From Deltaproteobacteria bacterium (GTDB taxonomy: Bacteria > Myxococcota > Kuafuiibacteriia > Kuafuiibacteriales > Kuafuiibacteriaceae), in contig JACKEN010000005.1 of the NCBI GenBank assembly GCA_020632995.1, positions 1-64,000 on the forward strand: a stretch of DNA of 64,000 nt, written 5' to 3'. The notes beneath the pieces were generated by a model, which saw nothing but the letters and a program-made list of their open reading frames with translations, searched no databases and was not told where the DNA came from. Numbering within the stretch: the stretch's first letter is position 1; each line of letters begins with the position of its first letter. Made by a program: the position numbers and the translations under genes. Of the stretch, positions 18,342 through 28,421 are shown piece by piece.

Positions 18342-18370
18342 AGATTATGTGAGACTCCCGTTTGACTCAA
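18342..18370 (-). promoter_or_regulatory. Possible sigma-70-type promoter for the beta-barrel gene
   Basis: On the minus strand TTGAGT (18370-18365) and TAATCT (18347-18342) are 17 bases apart; overlapping CATAAT is a better -10 with 15-base spacing. The ATG follows closely, so the leader would be very short. Weak match; position in the divergent gap is the main support. Confidence 0.3.
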
Positions 18371-18409
18371 TACGCAGGCTCGGGGGAGTGACCCTGGGAG
18401 CGGCCAACC

Positions 18410-19255
18410 ATGAGCGATACCGACACCCCCAAGAAGGTCTTCATCCTCGCCGACGGCACCGGCGAGACCGCCGAGAAGGTGGCCCAGGCCGCCCTGACCC
18501 AGTTCCGGGGCATCGAGGTCCGGACGGTCACGTTCACCCGGGTCCGCTCCAAGTTCGAGATCCGCGAGATCATGGAGCGGGCGGCCCGCGAGGACGCCTT
18601 CGTGGTCTACACCATCATCGACGAGGAGCACCGCGACTTCATCCAGAGCCTGTCGATGGAGCTCACGGTCGAGGTGGCCGACCTGATCGGTGACCTGGTC
18701 CTCCGCTTCGGGATGTTCTTCGGCGCCCAGCCCCTGAACGTGGCCGGCATCAAGCACCAGCTCGACGCCGACTACTTCCGCCGCATCGAGGCGGTCGAGT
18801 TCGCGGTCAAGAGCGACGACGGTCAGTCCCCCCAGAACCTGCGCCGGGCCGACATGATCCTGGTGGGCCTGTCCCGCACCTCGAAGACCCCGCTGTCGAT
18901 GTACCTGGCCCACAAGGGCTTCAAGGTGGCCAACGTCCCCCTGGTGCCCGAGATCCCGGCCCCCAAGGAGCTGTTCGAGATCGACCAGGAGAAGGTCTAC
19001 GCCCTGATCATCGACCTCAACAGCCTGGTCCGCGTCCGCCACCAGCGCCTCCGTCAACTGGGCCTGCCGCCCGACGCCGAGTACGCGGCGCGCGAGAACA
19101 TCGCCCGCGAGCTGAGGTGGTGCCGCGAGTTCTACGCCCGCCACCCCACCTGGCCGGTGGTCGACACCTCCGGGCGCGCGGTGGAAGAGACGGCGGCCGA
19201 GATGATCCGGATCATGAAGGAGCGCGAGGCGCGCCAGAAGGCCCGCACCGCGTAG
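18410..19255 (+). CDS. ppsR: PEP synthase / PPDK regulatory kinase-pyrophosphorylase
   Basis: A 281-residue member of the DUF299/PSRP family. These bifunctional enzymes inactivate PEP synthase or pyruvate,phosphate dikinase by ADP-dependent threonine phosphorylation and reactivate it by Pi-dependent dephosphorylation. Seen: the N-terminal FILADGTGETAEKVAQAAL motif, YTIIDEEHRDF, GIKHQLDADYFRRIEAVEFAVKSDDG, the nucleotide-binding loop GLSRTSKTPLSMYLAHKG, and the C-terminal VVDTSGRAVEETAAEM. Full length. Its target enzyme is not in this window. The AraC gene follows 6 bases later. Confidence 0.95.
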   Translation: MSDTDTPKKVFILADGTGETAEKVAQAALTQFRGIEVRTVTFTRVRSKFEIREIMERAAREDAFVVYTIIDEEHRDFIQSLSMELTVEVADLIGDLVLRFGMFFGAQPLNVAGIKHQLDADYFRRIEAVEFAVKSDDGQSPQNLRRADMILVGLSRTSKTPLSMYLAHKGFKVANVPLVPEIPAPKELFEIDQEKVYALIIDLNSLVRVRHQRLRQLGLPPDAEYAARENIARELRWCREFYARHPTWPVVDTSGRAVEETAAEMIRIMKEREARQKARTA

Positions 19256-19261
19256 CCGCGC

Positions 19262-20143
19262 GTGCGTCGCACCACCACCCGCGACGAGTACGAGCGCCGC
19301 ATCCTCCGGGTGCAGCGGCGCATCGAGGAGGGCCTGGGCGAGCCGGTGCCCCCGGCCGAGCTGGCCCGGGTGGCCGGCATGGCGCTCCACCACTTCCACC
19401 GCGTCTTCCGCGGGGTCACCGGCGAGTCGGTGATGCAATACACCCGGCGCCTCCACCTCGAGCGCGCCGCGCGGCAGCTCTACACCGGCGGCCGTCCAGT
19501 GCTCGAGGTCGCGCTCGACGCGGGCTACGCCTCCCACGAGGCCTTCACCCGCGCCTTCGTCGACACGTTCGGGGTGCCCCCCTCACGCTTTCGCGACGCC
19601 GGCCTACCCCAGGCCCGTCGGCCCTGCGCCCCGGTGGCGCCCCCCGCGCGGGTGGAGGTCCGGGACGAGCCGGCGCTCGCGGTGCTCTCGGCCCGCGCGG
19701 TGGGCACCTACAGTGAGGTGGGGGCGGCCTGGGACCGCCTCTTCGCGTGGTACCTCGCTCTCCCGGGCATCGCGCCCACCGACGCGGTGCCGATGTACGG
19801 CCTCGTGCCCGACGACCCCCAGGTCACCGAGGAGGCGCGGCTCCGATACGACGCCTGCGTCCCGGTCCCCCCCGGGCTCGACCCCGCGCGCCTGGCCGAC
19901 GGCCCGGTCACGGCGCGCACCATCCCGGCCGGGCGCTACGCGGTGGTGCTCCACCACGGCCCCTACGAGACGCTGGCCGAAAGCTACCTTGCCCTCATCG
20001 GGGCGTGGTTCCCGTCAAGCGGCTACGCCCTGGCCGCGGAGCCGGTGGTGGAGCGCTACCTGAACTCGCCCCAGAGCACCGCCCCCGCGGACCTGCGGAC
20101 CGAGATCAGGGTGCGGATCGAGGAGCGGGGCTGGATGAGCTGA
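19262..20143 (+). CDS. AraC-family regulator with GyrI-like effector domain
   Basis: A 293-residue protein, GTG start. The N-terminal AraC DNA-binding domain (~5-105) has two helix-turn-helix units (PPAELARVAGMALHHFHRVFRG; VLEVALDAGYASHEAFTRAF) and the GVPPSRFR end. The C-terminal part (~125-293) is a GyrI-like small-molecule-binding domain (TIPAGRYAVVLHHGPYETL, EPVVERYLN). This is the Rob/BmrR-like architecture typical of drug- or stress-responsive activators. It may be co-transcribed with ppsR. Its last 38 bases overlap, tail to tail, the gene for another GyrI-like protein. Confidence 0.88.
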   Translation: MRRTTTRDEYERRILRVQRRIEEGLGEPVPPAELARVAGMALHHFHRVFRGVTGESVMQYTRRLHLERAARQLYTGGRPVLEVALDAGYASHEAFTRAFVDTFGVPPSRFRDAGLPQARRPCAPVAPPARVEVRDEPALAVLSARAVGTYSEVGAAWDRLFAWYLALPGIAPTDAVPMYGLVPDDPQVTEEARLRYDACVPVPPGLDPARLADGPVTARTIPAGRYAVVLHHGPYETLAESYLALIGAWFPSSGYALAAEPVVERYLNSPQSTAPADLRTEIRVRIEERGWMS

Positions 20144-20567
20144 TCATCAGCTCGACCCGGCTGTCCTCCGGCCCACCCACATACCGCTCGAAGTCCACCC
20201 CGAAGCTGCGCTGGGCCCCGAGGGCCCCGTCCGTCCAGACCTCGCGCCACAGGGTCGAGGCCACCTCGGCCGCGCGTCCCTCACCGGTGAGGCGCGCGTA
20301 GCGGCCGGCCGGGATCGTGATCGTCTCCTGGCCGTCAACCGGGGTTGCGTCGCTCTCGACCCCGACCAGCACCCGGTAGCGGTCGGCGAGGCGGTCCTGG
20401 TAGTCGAAGTAGACCCCGAAGGCGGGGCGGTCGGGGTGGAGCAAGCCGGCTTGCGAGGCCTGGCCCCAGAGGGCGCCGATCTGTTGTGAGGCTCTGGCCT
20501 TGTCGATCCAGCTGGCGTAGCCGAGGACTCGGATGGGGGTGTCTTGGTGGTGGTCTGTGGGCTTCAT
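20106..20567 (-). CDS. Stand-alone GyrI-like effector-binding protein
   Basis: A 153-residue protein starting at ATG 20567 behind AGGAG. It has no DNA-binding domain; the whole chain matches the GyrI-like fold (FGVYFDYQDRLADRYRVLVGVE, TIPAGRYARLTGEG, SFGVDFERYVG, VELMISSSS), resembling the C-terminal half of the convergent AraC protein, including the IPAGRYA motif. Likely binds a small hydrophobic molecule. It converges on the AraC gene with a 38-base overlap of coding ends. Longer frames continuing toward 24863 are antisense artefacts. Confidence 0.85.
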   Translation of the reverse strand: MKPTDHHQDTPIRVLGYASWIDKARASQQIGALWGQASQAGLLHPDRPAFGVYFDYQDRLADRYRVLVGVESDATPVDGQETITIPAGRYARLTGEGRAAEVASTLWREVWTDGALGAQRSFGVDFERYVGGPEDSRVELMISSSSPAPRSAP

Positions 20568-20798
20568 CTCGTTCTCCTGTTGCCGCTTCAGAGGCGGCGT
20601 CGGGGAAGAGGGTGCCCACCTCCTTGGGGGCCGGCTTGACCGCCAGTGCTCGTTTGCCGTGCGCCGGGGGTGCGCAACCACCATCGTGGCCTGAGAGGCA
20701 CGTCTTTCACCCATTTGGGTGCAACTCGCCGGAGCTGCAATGAGTTTCACCCACCAAGCCTTGTCGACAGCCCGGCTTGAGCGTACCCCTTCCGGGTC
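20568..20798. other. Divergent intergenic region, possible operator repeats
   Basis: This 231-base gap separates the GyrI-like gene and the TPR gene. It contains TTTCACCCATTTGGGTG (an inverted CACCC/GGGTG) around 20704-20720 and a second TTTCACCCA near 20744, plausible operator elements. No clear -35/-10 pair stands out. Confidence 0.3.
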
Positions 20799-23700
20799 AT
20801 GACCGAGCTCGAGCGCCTCATGGGTGTGTTCAAAGAGATCTCCGCCTTGCTGGAGCACCGCGACATGGCGCCCGACCCGTCCCGCAAGGACTGGGGGCTC
20901 CGGGGCGCCGAGCTGCGCACCCTCGCCCGGCAGATCGAGAGCGAGCTGCTGCCCGACGCCGCCCGCATCACGGCTGAGCTGAGCGACGACGAGCGGCGGG
21001 TCGCGATGCTCAACATCGCGTTCACCGCGGCCGAGGGGGCGGCGCTCCTGTTCGCGGCGGGGCTCGAGGACGAGGCGCGGTCGATCATCCATCGGGCGCG
21101 CGGGCTCGCGCCGGACGAGCCCGAGCTCGACGCGGCGCAAGATGACTTGCGCGGCTTCACCCTGCTGACCCACGCGCGCTACCTGGCTCGGGCCGGGCGC
21201 TCGCCCGACGCGGCGTTCAAGCGCGCGGCGAAGGAGGCGACCCACCCGGTGCTCCGGGCGGCGGCGGGTCACGATCAGAACGCGCCGCGGCCGATCGACT
21301 CGGCACCGCCCCTGTTCACGCTGAACGGGTTCGGGGTGGGGCTCTACGGCAAGCGCGACCGCTGGCCGAACGGGGCCTACGTGGCCACGTACTGCGTGTG
21401 CGCGCTCTTCGTCCCCGTCTTTCCGCTCACCGCGTACCGGGTCTTCGAGCACGGCGGGGGGCGCTACGGGTTCGTGGCCAAGGAGCGCCTCTCCGGGTTC
21501 GCGCGCGCCTACCGGGCGCTGGTGTTGGCCGCGGTGGTGGGCACGGTCGCCCTCACCGGCGTCGCGGGCTACCTGGGCTCGCCCGCTCGCCAGTCCGGCA
21601 TCGCCATGGACGAGGCCCGGGCGCTCGAGGCGAGCGATCCGAAGGCGGCGCTCGGCGCCTACGAAGAGGTGGCGCGGTCGTACGCTGGCAGCGCGCCCAC
21701 GGCGGCGGGGGAGGCGGCGGAGGCGCTGGTGCGCCTGCGGCTGGCCGAGGCGCCGGACCCCTTCGGGCCGGGGGACGTCGCGGTGGCCGAGCGCATCGTG
21801 GGCCAGCTCCAGAGCCTCCCGGCCTCCACCCTGTCCGGGCCGGCGGGGTCGCGGCTGATCGAGCAGCTCCGGACGTGGTCCAAGGCGGTGTCGTCGGACG
21901 GCCGGGCGGCCCTGGCCCTGTTGGACATGGCGGCCCAGGTGTCGATCTCCGGTCGCGCGGCGGTGGCCGAGGACCGGCGGGCGCTCCAGGCGCGCATGGC
22001 CGAGGCGCTGGCCGAGCGGCAGCCGGTGGCGGCGCTGGAGCTCTACCGTGAGGCAGGGGCGGACGAGGCGGTGACGAGGTTGGCCGCCACCATCGCCGAG
22101 GCTCAGCCCGCCCTGGTGCTCGCGAACCCCGGGCTCTTCGCCCCCGAGGCGGTGCAGGCGGCCGACGCCGCCCTCGAGGTCGAGGGGCGGGCGCAGCTCC
22201 TCGAGAAGGGCGCCCCAAGTGCCCTCGCGGCCTTCCTCGCCCGGCACCCCAAGGACCAGGACGTGGCGACGGCGCTGGCGGCCCAACATCGGGAGCAGGG
22301 CCGGGCGAAGCAGGCCCAGGCGGTGCTCGAGGGGCTCGGTGCGCCCGGCTGGCTGGTGCCGCGGGCCCAGCAGCTCCTGGCATCGCTCCACCTCGATCAA
22401 GGCGACCCGGCGGGGGCGGCGGCCATCCTCGATCCGATCCTCGAGAGCCGGCTCCCGCGCTTCGCGGCGGCGCGCGCCGCCTACCAGGCGGGGATGCGGC
22501 GTATCCAGCAGCAGGCCATCGACCAGCTGGAGCGCGGGCAGGCCCCCGCGGACCTCGAGGCGCGCCTGCGGGCGGCGAAGAGCGAGGAGGCCCAGGGGGA
22601 GATCTTCCAGGAGTGGCTCTCGGCCCGGGTCGACGCGGACCCGGGGCTGAAGGCGCTTCAGGCAAGCTATCTTGCGCTTGGCGACGTGGTGCCGGTCGCG
22701 ATCACCCTGGGGATGGCGAAGCTCCAGCTCGCGAACGAGGCCCGGGGCGAGGCGCGCACGAAGCTGCTGCAGGAGGCGGAGCGGGTGTTCCTCTCGATCC
22801 GGTCCGAGGCGGCGGGGGTGGTCAGCTACGACCTCGCCCTCGGGCAGGTGTACCACCGGCTGGGTCGGGCGGAGGAGGGCGACCAGGTCCTGCAGGGCGT
22901 CTTGCAGCGTGGTGATCCGGAGCTCGCGCTCGCGGTCGCGCACGTCTACCGGGACCTCGGCCGGATCGCGCAGGCCCGGGAGGCGGCCCAGCAGGCCTGG
23001 CGGAGCGACGATGACGGGGTGCGGGTCGACGTGGCGGTGCTCATGTCGCTGATGTCGAGCAACCTCCAGGAAGAGGAGGAGTGGCTCGTCAAGGCGGGGT
23101 CCAAGTCGCCCGTGGTCCGGGTGCGCCTGTTGAGCGTGCAGGCCGATCGGGCGCTCCAGGACGGCGACCTCGGCCGGGCGGAGCGGCTCTATGGCCAGGT
23201 CGCGGTGGCGTACGGCAAGGACGCGGCGCACAGCCCCGCCGCGGCCAACAACGCGGCGCTCGCCTACCAGAAGCGCTATCTGTGCTCCGGCGACCCGCAG
23301 GATCTGAAGCGGTTCGTGGCTGGGATCGAGGCCGCGGTGCGGCTCGCCCCGGACAACGCGGTCGGGGTCGACAACCTGGCCGCCGCCCACGCGTACCTGG
23401 GGATGGAGGAGGTCGCGCGGCGCTGGGTCGACACCAAGGCCCTGGCCGCGGGGATGGAGGAGGTGACGCTGATCGTCGACTCGCTGAGCGAGGGTGTGCA
23501 CCAGCTGCGGGTCCGAGAGGCGCTGGAGCAGAGCGGGGCCCTCCGCAAGAGCCTGCAGCTCAGCCGCCAGGGGGAGGTCCTCGCGCCTACGCGGCCCGCG
23601 GCCTACGTGCGCGCGATGAGCCACGGGAGGCGGGTCGGGAACCAGGCGCTCATGGACGAGACGCTGGTGCGCATGAGCCGCGTTGGTGCCTTCGATACTT

Positions 23701-24371
23701 CGATGCAGGATGACCTGCGCTCCGAGGACAAGCGCGCGCTCTTGGACCAGGAGAGCCTCAGGGGCCTGGCCGGCCAGATCCGGCGCCTCGAGGCCACCCT
23801 GGCGCGGGTCGAGAAGACGAAGCACGCGCCGACCGTGGCCGCGGTGCACCTCTTGCTCGGCGACGCCCATGACGACCGGGCACGGATCACCGGGGCGCTC
23901 GAGGACGCCGAGGCGGCGCTCGCCGCCTTCGAGGCCGCCGACCGGGCGTGGCCGGAGCTCGGCGCCGCCGCCTACAAGGAGGGTGCGCTGATGCGGGTCG
24001 CGGCGCACAAGGCGAAGGCCGCTTCGCCCGAGCTGGCGGCCCTGATGGACGCCCACCTCCGCGACCTCGGCCTGGGGCTGACCTTCTTCAAGGCCAACGA
24101 GGTGCCGGGCGCGGTGGCCGCCCTGAAGGCGCAGCCGGAGCTCGCCGCCGCGGCGGCCCTCGCCGGGCGCCTTTCGGATCACCACATCGGCACCACCGAG
24201 TGGGTGATGGCCCGGATCCTGGGCGACGAGGCCCTCGAGCGCCGCGCCGCCCAGGTCCTCCGCTCGCCCGAGTCGCGGGTGGGCTTCCTCGCCGCGCGGC
24301 TCTTGGATCCGAAGGCCGAGTACACCCAAGCCGTGGACGCGCTCCTCGCCGCGGCCGACGCCAAGCCCTGA
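20799..24371 (+). CDS. Large TPR-repeat membrane protein of unknown function
   Basis: A 1190-residue protein. The N-terminal helical part (1-165) precedes a hydrophobic block with PNGAYVATYCVCALFVPVFPLTAYRVF and a second helix (ALVLAAVVGTVALTGVAGYLG), i.e. one hairpin or two TMs at ~185-260. The remaining ~900 residues are Ala/Leu/Arg-rich helical repeats of TPR type (e.g. DLALGQVYHRLGRAEEGDQVL, NNAALAYQKRYLC, VGVDNLAAAHAYLG). TPR arrays normally scaffold protein complexes; no partner is evident. ATG 20799 lacks a good ribosome site. No enzymatic motif recognised. Confidence 0.78.
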   Translation: MTELERLMGVFKEISALLEHRDMAPDPSRKDWGLRGAELRTLARQIESELLPDAARITAELSDDERRVAMLNIAFTAAEGAALLFAAGLEDEARSIIHRARGLAPDEPELDAAQDDLRGFTLLTHARYLARAGRSPDAAFKRAAKEATHPVLRAAAGHDQNAPRPIDSAPPLFTLNGFGVGLYGKRDRWPNGAYVATYCVCALFVPVFPLTAYRVFEHGGGRYGFVAKERLSGFARAYRALVLAAVVGTVALTGVAGYLGSPARQSGIAMDEARALEASDPKAALGAYEEVARSYAGSAPTAAGEAAEALVRLRLAEAPDPFGPGDVAVAERIVGQLQSLPASTLSGPAGSRLIEQLRTWSKAVSSDGRAALALLDMAAQVSISGRAAVAEDRRALQARMAEALAERQPVAALELYREAGADEAVTRLAATIAEAQPALVLANPGLFAPEAVQAADAALEVEGRAQLLEKGAPSALAAFLARHPKDQDVATALAAQHREQGRAKQAQAVLEGLGAPGWLVPRAQQLLASLHLDQGDPAGAAAILDPILESRLPRFAAARAAYQAGMRRIQQQAIDQLERGQAPADLEARLRAAKSEEAQGEIFQEWLSARVDADPGLKALQASYLALGDVVPVAITLGMAKLQLANEARGEARTKLLQEAERVFLSIRSEAAGVVSYDLALGQVYHRLGRAEEGDQVLQGVLQRGDPELALAVAHVYRDLGRIAQAREAAQQAWRSDDDGVRVDVAVLMSLMSSNLQEEEEWLVKAGSKSPVVRVRLLSVQADRALQDGDLGRAERLYGQVAVAYGKDAAHSPAAANNAALAYQKRYLCSGDPQDLKRFVAGIEAAVRLAPDNAVGVDNLAAAHAYLGMEEVARRWVDTKALAAGMEEVTLIVDSLSEGVHQLRVREALEQSGALRKSLQLSRQGEVLAPTRPAAYVRAMSHGRRVGNQALMDETLVRMSRVGAFDTSMQDDLRSEDKRALLDQESLRGLAGQIRRLEATLARVEKTKHAPTVAAVHLLLGDAHDDRARITGALEDAEAALAAFEAADRAWPELGAAAYKEGALMRVAAHKAKAASPELAALMDAHLRDLGLGLTFFKANEVPGAVAALKAQPELAAAAALAGRLSDHHIGTTEWVMARILGDEALERRAAQVLRSPESRVGFLAARLLDPKAEYTQAVDALLAAADAKP

Positions 24372-24600
24372 CCGCAACGCAGCCTGCAGCGTCATGTTGC
24401 AGGCCGTGCGACGTTTCGCCGCACCGCTGTCGCAGCTTGAGAGCCCATCCGGGAACCGGATGTCGGGTTCCGGTGACCCGGCCGCGGAGGGCCGGTGACG
24501 GATTGCGACCGATTTGCATCCGAACCCGTGACGTCGGGCTTCAAGATGGTCGCTTCGGTCAGGCTGGGGACCCGGCCCGGCGAATGCAACATACTCACCG

Positions 24601-26926
24601 GTGGTCTCGACAGCGCCCACGGGTGCGTTCGGGTTCTGGCAGAAGGTCGGCGGCGCGCTCATGTTGCCGGTGGCCGTGCTGCCGGTGGCGGGCCTCCTGC
24701 TGGGTGTGGGGCTGGCGCAGTTCGCCTTCATCCCTGCGGTCGTCTCCCACCTGATGGCCGACGCGGGGGGCGCGGTCTTCGCCAACCTCCCCCTCATCTT
24801 CGCGATCGCGGTGGCCCTCGGCCTCACCGGGAGCGACAGCGTCAGCGGGATCGCGGCCGCCATCGCCTACGCGGTGCTGCTCGCCACCATGGGTGGGGTG
24901 GCGGCCTTCATGGGGGTCGAGACCTCCCCGGTGATGGGCATCCCCACCATCGACACCGGAGTGTTCGGCGGGATCCTGGTCGGCGCGCTGGCTGCGTTCC
25001 TGTTCAACCGCTTCCACCGCTTCTCGCTCCCGGAGTTCTTGGCCTTCTTCGCCGGTCGGCGCTTCGTCCCCATCGTGGCCGCGTTCGCGGCGATGGGGCT
25101 CGGGGTGCTCCTCGCCGTGCTGTGGCCGCCCATCCAGGCGGGTATCGACGCCTTCTCGCGCTGGGCCGCGGTGAGCGACCCGCGCTCCGCCGCCACCCTC
25201 TACGGGCTGGTGGAGCGGCTCCTGATCCCCTTCGGGCTCCACCACATCTGGAACGTCCCGTTCTTCTTCGAGATCGGCACCCACATCGACGCCGCGGGGC
25301 GCGAGGTGCACGGCGACATCGCCCGCTTCTTCGCGGGTGACACGAGCGCGGGGATCCTGGGCGGGGCCTACCTGTTCAAGATGTTCGGGCTGCCGGGGGC
25401 GGCCATCGCGATCTGGCGGAGCGCGCCGCCCCACCGCCGGAGCCGGGTGCGCGGGGTGATGCTCTCGGGCGCGCTCACTTCGCTCCTCACCGGCATCACC
25501 GAGCCGATCGAGTTCGCGTTCCTGTTCACCGCGCCGCTGCTGTACGTGGTGCACGCGGGGCTCGCCTCGGCCGCCCACTTCATCGCCAACAGCGTGGACA
25601 TGCACCTGGGCTTCACCTTCTCCCAGGGCGGCATCGACCTGCTCCTGTTCAACGTGCTGGGCTCCAACGCCCACGGCCTGGTGTGGCTGGCGGTGCTCGG
25701 GCCGATGTACGGCCTGCTCTACTACGCGGTGTTCCGGTTCGCGATCCTCCGCTTCAACCTGCGCACCCCGGGGCGCGAGGCGGAGCCGGCCCTCGTGCCC
25801 GCGACCCGCGCGGTGGGCCAGTCCGCCGCGTTGGTGGCGGCGTTCGGCGGCGAGGCCAACATCACCGGCCTCGACGCCTGCGTCACCCGCCTCCGCATCT
25901 CGGTGAAGGACTCCGAGGGCATCGACGCGGAGGCGCTCAAGGCGCTGGGCGCGGCGGCGGTGGTGGTGGTGGGCGGCGGGGTGCAGGCGATCTTCGGGCC
26001 CGCGTCCGAGCACCTGAAGTCCGACATCGAGAACTACCTGAGGAGCGCAGGCTCGCCTGCACCGCTCGATCAGGCCCCGGCGCCTCCCACCGGGCGGATC
26101 CTGCGCCTGGTGTCCGGGCCGCGGGCCGACCCGGACGAGGAGTCGGGCCGCCTCGCGGGCCTCGACGTTGCGGCCGCGCTGGCCCGGATCGCCCAGGATC
26201 ACGGGACGCTCACCGACGATCTCGCCCAGGCCCGGGACCGGGAGCGGGCGCTGGCCGAGAGCCTGGAGCGGGGCAAGCGCCTCGCCGGCCTGGGCGCGGT
26301 GGTGTCCGGGGTGGCCCACGATCTCAGGAACCCGATCACCGGCATCCAGCTCACCCTGGACGGCCTCGCCCGGCGGGGCCTGGATCCGCGCAGCGCGCGC
26401 GAGGTGCAGGACTGCCGGCAGGAGGTCTCGCGGCTCGATCGCCTTGTCGAGTCGCTCCTGGTGGTGGCGCGGACGCCGACCCAGCGGCAGGACGTCAACC
26501 TCGCCGACCTGGTGGACGCGCGGATCCGGCACATGAGGGCCCGAGCCGGGGCGCGCGGGATACAGGTGGAGCGTCACGGGGAGGCGTCGGTGGCGGCCAG
26601 CGCCGACATGCTGGCGCGGGTGCTCGACAACCTCGTCGGCAACGCCATCGACGCCAGCCCCGATGGAGGCCTGGTGCGGGTCCGGCTCGAGGTCGAGCCG
26701 GCGCTCACCGTGATCACGGTGGAGGATCAGGGCGAGGGCGTCCCGGAGGAGCAGGCCCACGAGCTCTTCCAGCCCTTCTTCACCTCGAAGGCCGGCGGCA
26801 CCGGCCTGGGGCTCTTCGTGTCGCGGGCCCTGACCGCGGTGCATGGCGGGAGCCTGGACTACGCGCACGAGGCGGGGCGCACCACCTTCACGGTGCGCCT
26901 GCCCGGCACCCCCGAGGAGGATCGTC

Positions 26927-26952
<26 letters not shown>
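24601..26952 (+). CDS. PTS sugar permease EIIC-EIIB fused to a sensor histidine kinase
   Basis: A 783-residue chimera. Residues ~1-390 are a complete glucose/N-acetylglucosamine-type EIIC (ALMLPVAVLPVAGLLLG, PFGLHHIWNVPFF, GITEPIEFAFLF with Glu301). Residues ~405-485 are an EIIB domain with the phospho-acceptor Cys427 in ITGLDACVTRLR. A ~50-residue linker and coiled coil lead to HisKA with His573 (GVAHDLRNP) and HATPase with Asn681 (N-box), Asp709 (EDQGEG) and GTGLGLFVS. All catalytic residues expected for both sugar phosphorylation and kinase activity are present. There is no EIIA domain. The GTG start has no good ribosome site. It overlaps the response-regulator gene by 26 bases. I infer a transport-coupled sugar sensor; no other periplasmic sensor domain exists. 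Confidence 0.93.
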
Positions 26953-28264
<1,312 letters not shown>

Positions 28265-28298
28265 GGGCGTACGCCCGAGCTGTACGCTGAGCGTACAG
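28265..28298. promoter_or_regulatory. Tandem GCGTAC palindromes, candidate enhancer for the NtrC-type regulator
   Basis: GGGCGTACGCCC (28265-28276) is a perfect 12-bp palindrome and CTGTACGCTGAGCGTACAG (28280-28298) a perfect 9-1-9 inverted repeat; both share the half-site GCGTAC. They lie ~62-95 bases upstream of the -24 element, the normal place for a bound sigma-54 activator. No T-run follows, so a terminator is less likely. Confidence 0.6.
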
Positions 28299-28358
28299 GG
28301 TGTCCTCAAACCAGCCAGCCTCCGGGCATCGAGCGGCAGGAAGGCCACCTGTGAGGCT

Positions 28359-28374
28359 CGGCACGCTTGATGCT
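28359..28374 (+). promoter_or_regulatory. Sigma-54 (-24/-12) promoter of the GH3/porin/PTS operon
   Basis: CGGCACGCTTGATGCT has GG at 28360-28361 and GC at 28372-28373 with exactly ten bases between, and the conserved CAC after GG. The -12 half is TGATGC rather than TTGC. Transcription would start near 28385, ~35 bases before the GH3 start codon. The only GAFTGA activator in the window is encoded immediately upstream. Confidence 0.6.
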
Positions 28375-28421
28375 CTTACGGGGCTGCGCGCCTGGTAGGC
28401 CCACGCGAAACGGAGGATCTC

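Noticed and set aside
18332..19537. Extension of the beta-barrel gene upstream to 19537
   Set aside because: It would lie antisense over ppsR and lose the signal peptide at the start.
20568..24863. N-terminal ~1430 codons of a long minus-strand frame ending in the GyrI-like gene
   Set aside because: It is antisense to the TPR gene and Arg/Gly/His-rich; a good ribosome site and start exist at 20567 for the short form.
28280..28298. Rho-independent terminator after the response-regulator gene
   Set aside because: The inverted repeat has a one-base loop and no T-run follows; its shared half-site with the 28265 palindrome suits protein binding better.
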